Assembly (NCBI GenBank): GCA_033725935.1
Contig: MU867075.1
Coordinates: forward strand, 496,001-560,000
From: Cladorrhinum sp. PSN259
Taxonomy: Eukaryota > Ascomycota > Sordariomycetes > Sordariales > Podosporaceae
Direction of reading: 5' to 3'
Length of the DNA stretch: 64,000 nucleotides
Part shown: positions 54,692 through 64,000 of the stretch, piece after piece
How the letters are laid out: every line of letters starts with the position of its first letter
How positions within the stretch are numbered: the stretch's first letter is position 1
Position numbers and translations under genes: made by a program
Notes under the pieces: generated by a model
Told to the model about the DNA's origin: nothing
Database searches by the model: none
The model's input: the letters and a program-made list of their open reading frames with translations, nothing else

Positions 54692-56385
54692 TTTGGCGGA
54701 TTCGATTTCTGTTTGTATATGTAGCGAGGGTGATGTCGAAGAAGTTAAAAGTGAGAGAGTGAGTGATATCTCTTCGTTTGGTTTGTAGTAGGAGTGTGTG
54801 TAAGTGTGTGGTAAAAAGCTAGGCACAGCCTGAAGAAGCGAATGTAATCTTTTCAAAAGACGGGACGATCTGAGAGATCTTTTGTTGGGTTGTTGTCAGC
54901 AACAGCACCTGGAGGAACAAGCACAAGAGAAGAGACCGAGAGTCAATTTACCGGACTGGGAATATTGCTCACTTTAAGTAATCGGGAGTGGTTGACGATG
55001 CCGTGTCTCAAGAGGAGCACGGGATGGGATGGTGTGGTGCGGTGTTGCAGGGGGAAGCCACCAGGGGTTCCAAGGAGGGGAAGGTGATGGGGGTACGAAG
55101 TAACAGTGCAGAAAGAATCACAAAAAACGGGTAGTTGCAAAACAACGCAGGAGCAGGCACAGCCTAGCGGACAAGTAGACGGAATGAAAAGAACCGAACG
55201 GTGTTAGCGGGAGAAAGAAGGAAAGAGTTTATGCGTTCCGTTAAAAACCTGGGAGCATCACAACAGTCCTTCAAGCACCTCTTTCTATAACAAGAGGCAG
55301 GAATATCCGCGTCAGGGATGATAGAAGATCTCTGGTGTTCATCTGCTCTTCTCAATTGAACATCAATCATGGAGGAGCCATGAAGATCCAAGAGGCCATA
55401 GTGGCAGACCCCTCCAGGCTCGATTTCAAGTCGATGGTGAGAATGAAAAAAGGACGGATTGGGAAAGATGCAGCTGCCGGCAGGGGGTTGCGGCAGGAAA
55501 AAGAAAAGCGGGACCCGCTAGCTCTGCCTGCAAGTCAGTCATGAAACAACTTGAAAGTCAATCCCACCTTCTCGCAGCCGGGGCCGAAACAACCTCCTCT
55601 CAGGAGAAGGAGAGGAGGGGAAAAAAATGATTCTATTCCATACACACACACATTCGCATCTCCCAGGTTCCTGACAAGCTGTCCTGCCGATCTGACAACT
55701 GGCTTGTCATCTGTCCAAGTTCTCAATCCCAATGACCACTTCTTTGAACCCATCTGTTAGTGATGACCGCCTCTTCCACCGCGTTTCCAGTAACATTTGG
55801 CCAGGCCTGTCAACCGTCAACCGTCAAAAGTGACGATAGTGAACCCCAGGAACTCCAGGCCAAGCCTTTGTCGGCCACCCCTGCGTGCGGTATGATCGCC
55901 CGTTACAGGTGAGATGCCCTTGCCAGACCCGCTAACATGGAAGCAACCTTGGCATCCGCGAGGCTCATGTTAAGCGAATCAGGGGCTGTTTCAAACCTGA
56001 GCCTCTGCCACACCACCACTTTCTGTGGGATATCCTCTCTGTCATCTGATGATGACATGTCAACTCGGCTTATTCTCAGAAAGGAGCTTCTAGAAGAATA
56101 TTTTGTTTATGTCTTGCTATAGGGTATTGTTTGCACCTCCAAAATGTAATAAACATAAATGAATCAACCACCTTTCATCCATCATCACCATCCCTTTTAC
56201 CTAGGAACACCTCCCTCTGAACTCCCTTTCTGTGCTCTATAATAACTTGCAGTTCATCCACAAGCTAATGGCTGTGGTATTCAAACACCCAAAAAGCTAA
56301 AAAATAAAATAAAATAATATTCATCATCCCTCATGAAGCCACCCCCCACAAAAGACACCAGAAACGCCTCACCCAAAAGTACTAC
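54692..56385. other. intergenic region upstream of the 91-aa gene and downstream of cch1
   Basis: 1.7 kb holding the 3' end of the calcium channel gene (right) and the promoter of the small gene (left). No conserved frame. The 140 bp before the cch1 stop side are A-rich (56280-56320). Confidence 0.5.
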
Positions 56386-59300
56386 TTAGAAACTGCTACC
56401 ACCCCCTGGAGGGCCCCAAGCGCTCTTCCTCGTTGCACTTCTCCTTATGCTCTCCACCCAAACAGAGTCGTCCAACATGTCCCTAACCACTGCGGGACTC
56501 ACTGAACTACCACGCCGCCCAATCGGGCTGGTAGCGTCATCACCATTTCCACTTTCTGCAGCCTCAGGTATCTCAAAGCTGAAGGCGCTTGCCTGGCTCT
56601 GCTGCCAGGGAGATGATGGCTTTGACGAACGAGGCCCAGCAAGCGGATGACCGTATGATGTGTCATAGGATGACAGGTCCGCCCCAAGACCACTAGAGGA
56701 CCAATGTCTTGTTCGTCCGCTGATGTCGGCTGCGGCTGCAGATAGCAGGCTGACCGCTTCGGGTGTCGTGAATGTGCCTGCACTTCCTCTGCCGAGCGCC
56801 CCTGGACTGCTAGCCCTGCCGGCTTGTCGGTCTGCTCGCTGCTCTTCATTGTCCACCAAGATCTCAGGCACATCAAGCTGTGGAATCGCTGTCATGCGTC
56901 CTGCATTCTTGGACTCCATGTGTCGCTTGAACTGCCGCGAGTAGTAGAGCATATCAAAGAATCCCAACACGACCCTTCGCCGCACTTCTTCCTCAACACG
57001 TTGAAGGCGCAACTTGCGACGCAAGAATTCTTCGAGCCTGATCGTCAAATGTTAGCTGGAATTATTCCTTTAGAAGAAGGGACGAGGAAACATACCGTAG
57101 ACTCTTGCCGTCGTTAATGATATTATAATGCGCCAAGATCATCAACACTGTCGTGAATGAAATGCCTCTTTCTGGATCCGCAGAGACCATTACCTCTTCG
57201 AAGAAGATGTTGAAGCGACGCCGACGTTCGCGGACCTTTTCTACATCAATTTTCGCGAGCCGCTCGTTCAATTTCTTCAGATCAAGACCGGTTTGATACT
57301 GGCTCTTGCTGACAATCGAAGCGTGCCTAACGCTGACGGCATCTCCATCGTTCCGCACATCTTCCAGAATTTGCCGCACCGAATCCTCAGCCTCGTAAAT
57401 ACGCATTTGGAATACGCCGGACAGCTCGCCGAGCAGCCGTGGAAACGCTTCCTTGCTGATAAACCCGGTACCTGAAGGGTCAACGCTGCGCCACGCCTCC
57501 TTGAAGCGACGAATCTCATCGCGCTCAACCACGGCCAGACCGCTAGTTCGCTGGTACACGTATGAAAAGCTCTCGTAGATGAGTGACACAAACAAACTGA
57601 CAAAGAGATACATGCTGACAATGTTCCACGCCACAAATAGAGCCCTGGCCCAACCAGTACTACCGCAGTCACTCTCCGAGAAGTTTTCGCCTTTGACGCA
57701 GAGGGGGGGTTTGATTTGTGCAAAGTCCTCCATGACTTGGTTCCATCCCTCTCCACAACTGAACCTAAAGAGGAGGATCAGGGCATGGGGCACAGTCCGG
57801 AAGTTGATATTGCCATCCTCACCGCTGCCGAAGCGAGTGAGACTGAATGTTTGCGTCAGCGCGATAGCGAATACCAAGAAGAACACTAGCCACGTCGCAA
57901 TCAAGCTGCCAATTGTCGTCAAACTAGCTGCTGCTGTCTTGAAGAGCTGGTCGAGCGCGTCGTTGCGTGGGATAAGCAAGAGCACAAGTGCCACCAAGAA
58001 GAACTTATGTAATTGGATGTACGTGTCTTGCATCGTATTTGTTAGGAACAGAACTGAGGTCGCGAGCGTGCCGGTGACGGCGACCAAAGAGAACAAATCC
58101 CAAGAGCTCCTCCGGAACCGAGTCCAGCCGAGACCAACGATACGCACAATGATGTTGGCAATGTAAATGAGCGTGAAGGCAAGGAAGAGACTGTCTCGAG
58201 TGCGCTTCCACCAGACAGGTTCGCTGTAAAACTCCGAAAGAAGTAGTACGAGGTGGAAAACAAGTACGGCTGTGATCGCTAGATACCACTTGCCGCGCTT
58301 CTCGATCGCCCTTTTGTGGCACCACATTTTCCACTTGTTCCTGCTCTCGTCGTAAGCGCTTTTTGATGGAGAAATCTGCCGAAGGAGCTTGCGAAGTTCC
58401 AGCCAGGACCGCTGGTCAGCTGTCAAGAAGGCAACACCTGTCTGTTCTGTATAATTTCTCATAAAGACCGAAATAAACAGAGTAAGAACGAACACGGTTG
58501 CGAGGAGGTTGAACACGACGAAGAACAAGGCGTTGCCCTGCGCGTCATACGGAGGATCGCTCTGAGGCTGAAGCCCCTCGCCAGTAATAGCCTGGGCAGC
58601 AAATGAAACATCCACCCAACCCTCTTGACTCACTATCTGGAAGAGGACAAAGAGTGACGATCCAAAGTCATCAAAATTGAAGAATGGATTCTCCGCAACC
58701 CTCGGAGCAAGCATGGGCCAATCGTTGTTGAAAGGAGTGCTGTTGTATTCGCCAACACAATCGGTGAGGTTGAAGATGCCATTACTGTCGTTGCAAGCCA
58801 CCATTTTATTGTTGAAAAGGTTAAGGCCATAGACAGCAAAGGGAATCAAGAGCGCGAGCGAGACAAATGCAGCGCTCAAAATTTTCCAGCCGCCGACGAT
58901 CAAAAGGGAATGGAAGGTCTCTCTTGCGCTATCGCTCACATTAAGAAGTCTTAAAGCTCTCAGCGCCTTGAAGGCACCAACTGCTCGAGACACAGCTCCA
59001 CCTTGGGCGAAGAGAGCAACAACGTTGATCCACAGGGTGGTGAGCACGATAGCATCGATGATGCCCCAAGTGCTGCGGAAATATGCGTTTGGGGTCCAAA
59101 AGAAGCCGTCAGCGATGATCTTGATGGCAGCCTCGAGCGTGAACACGATGGCAAATCCCATATCCGTCCAAACAAACCAGTTGAGTCGAGTGTAACCGCC
59201 GTGCTCTTCAAAGTACTCCTTTTGATACAGAGGCGTGGTGATACAGGCAAGCACAACCATAGCCACGATGGCAGCATAGATCACGGCTGAGAAAGTGTAC

Positions 59301-62300
59301 CACGCATACTTATTCGGCTGCACGCCATCAAAGCGCTCGGTTCCCCGCCCGGGTCCTACAATCTTTTGACAGAATCGGCGGATTGGGCTTCTCGGCTTGA
59401 ATATGAAGAGAGACGTGTTATAATTTGGATGGCGGATGAGGTACTCTCTTTGTGCCTTGCGTCGAGCGGCGGATGCATTGACAGCCTGGCGAGCTAGCTG
59501 GCCAGGGTCAAGAGTAGCATCAGGCCCGTTGGATAGGAGGTTCGAATAGAATGGATTCGGCTCTCGGCTCGTGAACATCGCCTTAAACCTTCCCCACCCC
59601 GAAGACAATAGCCCAGGCTGGACGGCACCGCCAGTGGTTGCTTGCGGTGGCGACTGACCCTCAGGCGGGCCTTCCTGAAGAGGGTCCAATGTCTCGTCGA
59701 GGAATTCCCGGACAAAGCCTTCCTTGAAAAGCATGTCTATCATGCCTGTGCCGTGGTCTAACGGGTCTGATCGATGCTTGGATTTTCCAAACCCAAATAC
59801 TTTTGACAGGGCGAGATTGGAGGAGCCGCCCAGCTCCCTGCGCTGTAAAAATGCCTTTACTTGCTCAAGCCGCTTCATATCCTCTCCTACATCAAAATTC
59901 TCCTGGATGACAGCAATGAACATATTGATGAGAATGAAGTATGACAGAATGAACCATCCAATAAGAAATATGGCACCAATCCAAGAAGTCTTCTTGGACA
60001 CCGTGTATGTCGTGACGTTGTAAAGGATTTCTGTCCAGTTTTCACTCGACAATACTTGATACATGCCAAGGTAACAGTTATAAATTGTGTTGAAAGGGAT
60101 TCTGATCATTTCGTCATCTGAGTCGAGGGCTGGAATCTCGCCACGGAAGAGTTGTGAGGCAAATATAGCCATCAGAAATGTCATCAGAAAGACAAACAAC
60201 ATGAGATTTCCGATACCAGCCACGTTGCCCAAGACAAGCTGAATTAGACTGGCCGTCATGGGAATGGTAAGGACGACGCGGTATACTCGGACGATCTGAA
60301 AGAAGGTGAGCCAGGCGTATACTTGTCCTGAGCTGCGGATGGGAGGGATGAGGATAACGGTTGTGATGATGGCAAGGAAGAGGTCAAACAGGTTGCGATA
60401 TTTTCGATGGAATCCCCGGAAGTCGATCAGCAGGCGGATCAGAATATCGATGTCGAGCATGATGGTAACCACCGTTTCCGATGAATTGATGAATTGCCCT
60501 TTCCTGGAGTCCATATTGGCAGTCCGCAAAGCCTGGCAGAAGATGCCATAAAGTATTACAAAGGCCCAGAGCCATTTCGTTTTCGGGTACAGCCGCTGCA
60601 AGTTAGATTGTCGGCGCGGGAGCTGCTCTTCGTGTGAAGGAAAGAGCTTCGGTTCGTCGGCAGTGAACGCGCTCGCCTTGGATTCTTCTCTAATAACTTG
60701 AAATGAGGACGTGATGACAGCGATCAACAAGTTGGTCATCCAGAGCATCATGATAATAATACCAGCGCCAAAGAAAAGTGCAGCGGGGAGGAAATCCGAA
60801 CTGATGGTGTAGTACATCAGATCCGTAAAAGTATTGGCGCTCATGATGACGAAGACCAATTCAAGAGAATGCCCAATGTCATCAAAATTAACAGTCCCAT
60901 TGAAGGGGTTAACCTGTTGAAGGCAAATAGATCCTCGCGGGCATATGAACCCCTTGGCGCTCGCAGTTCCATTCTCGAGGTTCCCACGAGATAGGTCATT
61001 GGGGTCAAGTCCCGATATTCTTCTGACCCAAGGTTCAGGCTCGCCTGTAGTCGGATTAAGATGGCCTCCGCAGAACGACATGCTTGGCGAATATGATTTG
61101 CTGAAATCGGTTGGATGATCTGGATCAAGCCAGGTACATTGACGACTCAGGCTGGACTTGAAACTTTGCACTCCTATGATGGCAAATATAAGCCAGAAGA
61201 AACCCATCAGGAATGAGACTCTGACGAGCAGTGGGGCTGCCTTTTTCAGACTCTTCAAAATAATCTATGAAGACTGTTAGCAAAGCCAGGTCCAGAGTGA
61301 GAGGGCCGGATGTGTTAGCTTACAAGGTTGCCCTTGGTCAGAGCAAGTAGTCGGATGATACGTAGGCAGCTAAGCATTCGAAATATATAGAGGGAGTGCT
61401 TGCTCTCCAAACCAGTGACGCCAAGCCCAAATGATATCCAAAACGAGACAATTGCAACGAAATCCAGCCTGTTAAAGCCGTGCCTCAAGAAAGCTCTGCG
61501 TGCAAGATGGAGCCGCAACTGCTCCTTCAAGGTGCCCTGGGCTGCATCTCCCTGCATCATGGTGAACGACCTCGCAAAAGTGGTGGGTGCAAATTCTGGT
61601 TCCTTGGGCTGACGAACTGATCTCTGACGTTGAGGCCGAAAAATGCTTCGATACTGCTCGGCCACTCTTTCTCTAATCCGACGTTTGCTTTTGGGAGGAG
61701 CATACTCCTCAGGGTTGATTATTAGGCCGGACACGATAATTCTAGCGATGAGCTCGAGTGTGAAGATGACGAACAGACCGAAGATTGCCCAGTCAATCCG
61801 CGTGGTACCCCATTGCTCCGGTCGCCCGTTACCAGGAACAAAAACATTCGGTGCCGCTTCAACAGACAAGAGAATCGTTTGCGTGATAATCAACAGCAGG
61901 ATGAAAGGCTCTGTCCAAGAGTTGACGAGCACTTCCAGGAGCCACTTCCGCAATGGATTATCTGGAGGGAAAATCCCTAGAGAGTTTCCTTTGAGAGGAT
62001 TTCGGAAAGGGCCACGCCGGCGAGGCGCTATTGGTGGTCGATGCTCCTCGGGGTATATGAACTCGGTTTCAGCCCCCTTCTCACCAGGTATCTGAAATAG
62101 TTGGGATGGATAGGTGGTATCTACGAGCATTGGCGCAGATACATGGCCTGGTCGACGACCATCAGCACTCGGTGAGCGCGAACGTGATCGTTCTCTTTCA
62201 CGCTTGGCTTGTTGATCAATAAGATCGGTCTCGCCGCTGATCATGACCACACGCTGTGACATGGCTCTCATAATAGATCCTGCCCTCTGGAGCGCGCCAG

Positions 62301-63030
62301 TCGTGGATGGGGAGCGTGACCGACGGCGGCCAACTGGCGAGAGATTGTCTCCATAACTTCGATGCCTATCTGCCGCAAAGCCCGGTTCCAAATCGAAACC
62401 CAACATCTGGGTGCTCCGTGAGCGAGAGGGAGTATTTCCGAGATCAGACACAGTCTGAAAGCTATTCCGCGGCGTTGCTTCTCCTCCTGGGGCTCCCAAC
62501 CGACCGATGGGCTGAGCCGAGGGCTTCAGGGGAACTCTATCTGACTCCAAAGAGTCCGTATCGGCTCGCTCGTCATAATATGGCTGAGGAACATGGTATG
62601 AATCGTCGGCCGAGGGGAGGAAATGTGACGAGGCAGAGGGATTCATTATGTCGGGAGGTAGCGCAAACTGTAGAGCCATGTGGTCTATTGGTGAGTGATT
62701 GCCACTGGTGCCGCCAGTCGCTCCAACATCTTCATGTATTGCGTATGGATTTTCCCAATACGATGAAAACCCGAGGGCATTCGCCGACATGGCAACCGGC
62801 GAGGCCGGCGCCCTGTTGTTTCCATTCTGAGTTGCGCTTCCTGCTCCTCCTCCTGCTCCAGCTCCAGATATCCCAACACTGAGGCCGAGGCTTGGGACGC
62901 GGTTCCCTCCACTTGCGCCGTTGCCATCGGATGAGCGTTGGAGGTCTTGTAAAGGTATTGACTGCGGGGGAGGAATCGAGCCCGAGGCGTACGAGGTGCG
63001 TCGTGGGGTATGGGGCGTATTATTGTTCAT
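56386..63030 (-). CDS. cch1: voltage-gated calcium channel alpha-1 subunit CCH1
   Basis: Three exons (63030-61324, 61264-57096, 57037-56386) join in phase and give 2,175 residues. CCH1 with MID1 forms the high-affinity plasma-membrane calcium entry channel of fungi, active in calcium starvation, pheromone and ER-stress responses. About 360 hydrophilic Ser/Pro/Gly-rich residues come first. Then four six-helix repeats follow, with voltage-sensor helices FRMLSCLRIIRLLALTK (I), IVRVYRVVLTIPM (II), RAVGAFKALRALRLL (III) and LHKFFLVALVLLLIPRN (IV). The pore loops read SANTFTD (Asn713), SSENWTE (Glu977), SQEGWVD (Glu1450) and CGEGWNQ (Glu1741), the N-E-E-E filter known for fungal CCH1. After repeat IV lies an EF-hand-like loop DPSGTGFISKEA (about 1831-1842), as in animal channels. 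The ATG at 63030 is the only good start before the conserved part; 15 upstream in-frame codons lack an ATG. The introns interrupt just after S4 of repeat I and in the C-terminal tail. Confidence 0.95.
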
Positions 63031-64000
63031 GTTGCCAAGGGCAAGCTGACGGTGGGTGGCTGTTCTAAAGAGCAAGATGTCGCGCTCATAACATTGGCGG
63101 GCAGTCTCTCATTATTGCATGTGTCTGTATTTCGTATAGTAGATATCGGTCTCGAACTCGGTCTCCTCGGGCAAAAGCAATGCACAAAAACAAATGAACT
63201 CGCAGCACGAAGGTGGGTGTGCCGTGGTTGGCGGCGGCGCAAAAAGAAAAGGGATGGATGTGCAGATAGAGAATCTGGGGCGGTCCAGATGGTCGGTCGG
63301 GAATGGTGATGACTGCGCCGCACAAACACGGCCAAGCAACCACAGCGCAAGATAGTTCGAGTACTGTACAATACCTGATTTGGAAGCCGCAGTGCACACA
63401 TCAACTTTCAGCTTCCTCCCAAGATGGAAAGCTGAGGGCGCCGACCACAGTGCGCATTTACTGTGGGGTTGGATGTTCCCTTATTTCCCTGGTTTGTCGT
63501 GGGCGAAGCAGGCTGACTGCAGCTTTGATAGGAACAAGTACCATTAACGGCCGACGGCTGGGTACATTTCCATACATGCAACATCCTACCTACCCGACCC
63601 TCAAAGACCGGACACGCTGCAGCACCCGAGTGGACGAGAGGGTTTGAATGGAAAGTAGCTAAATTAAAACACCTTCCATGAGGAATCTCCTGGAAAATCT
63701 TGAGCTGTTGAATTGAACCACGATACGGCGTATAGCACCTTCCAGAGCATCCTATACCCCTGACACACAGTGTCGACAGTGGATGGTGTGACGGATCGTT
63801 GATGGACCCCACTTCTCAAGTCCATCTGAAACAGCTTCTTCATCAGAGTCTCGTTTTCATGTGCCGGAAGCGTCTTGGTCCTCGCTGGGGTGTAAGAAAC
63901 AATTTTCGTCAACTACAAATCAACGAAACTTTTGTTCCAGATGAACTGTTTGGCTCCTATGCATCTGGTCTGCATATACCCGATGGTTTCGAGTTGTGGT
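63031..64000. other. upstream region of cch1
   Basis: 970 bp of presumed promoter and leader for the minus-strand channel gene, to the window edge. Open frames here (63408-63812 and others) overlap on both strands and show no motif. Confidence 0.5.

Overview
The window is nuclear DNA of a filamentous ascomycete, most likely a sordariomycete of the Sordariales. The evidence is: short introns (about 50-100 nt) with GTAAGT/GTATGT-type donors and CTAAC-like branch points; protein-coding genes on both strands with no operon logic; CT-rich leaders; many microsatellites and G/C homopolymer runs in non-coding DNA; CAG/CAA-coded polyglutamine; and an ascomycete gene set (CYP52-type P450, CCH1 calcium channel, DBF2 kinase, MED14, NAB2-like zinc finger protein). 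The species cannot be named from sequence alone.

Layout. 1-916 (-): ketopantoate reductase-like gene running off the left edge. 917-8964: an 8 kb stretch with no credible gene. 8965-10488 (-): MFS monocarboxylate-type transporter. 11644-12520 (-): WBP11-type splicing factor, divergent from 13218-15352 (+), a DBF2-like NDR kinase. 16650-20064 (+): MED14. 21991-24192 (-): protoporphyrinogen oxidase. 24658-26265 (-): NAB2-like CCCH protein. 28465-30350 (+): secreted GH20 beta-N-acetylhexosaminidase. 32713-34548 (+): CYP52-like P450. 34870-36720 (-): aromatic/aminoadipate-type aminotransferase with a presequence-like N-terminus. 37673-38617 (+): CK2 beta subunit. 39913-41516 (-): PAP2 lipid phosphatase. 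44891-46644 (+): B-type cyclin. 48037-50271 (+): a 5'-truncated LINE retrotransposon with a 15-bp target-site duplication. 51278-52768 (-) and 54416-54691 (-): two uncharacterised proteins. 56386-63030 (-): the very large CCH1 calcium channel gene.

The genes are mostly single-copy housekeeping functions: cell cycle (cyclin B, DBF2, CK2 beta), transcription and RNA (MED14, WBP11, NAB2), haem synthesis, calcium entry and lipid metabolism. They do not form a biosynthetic cluster or a defence island. Functional links are only thematic: cyclin B and DBF2 act in mitosis and septation, and haem made by protoporphyrinogen oxidase is the cofactor class used by the P450.

I found no clear new multi-gene system. 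The points most worth a second look are: the intact but 5'-truncated LINE in a lineage where repeat-induced point mutation is expected; a 54-nt stop-free intron in the NAB2-like gene that could be retained in frame; the N-E-E-E pore and weakly charged fourth voltage sensor of CCH1; the long loop that splits the PAP2 catalytic motifs; the two uncharacterised genes beside CCH1; and the 8 kb gene-poor region. Exon boundaries were set by hand from splice motifs, reading phase and family similarity recalled from general knowledge. No database search was possible.
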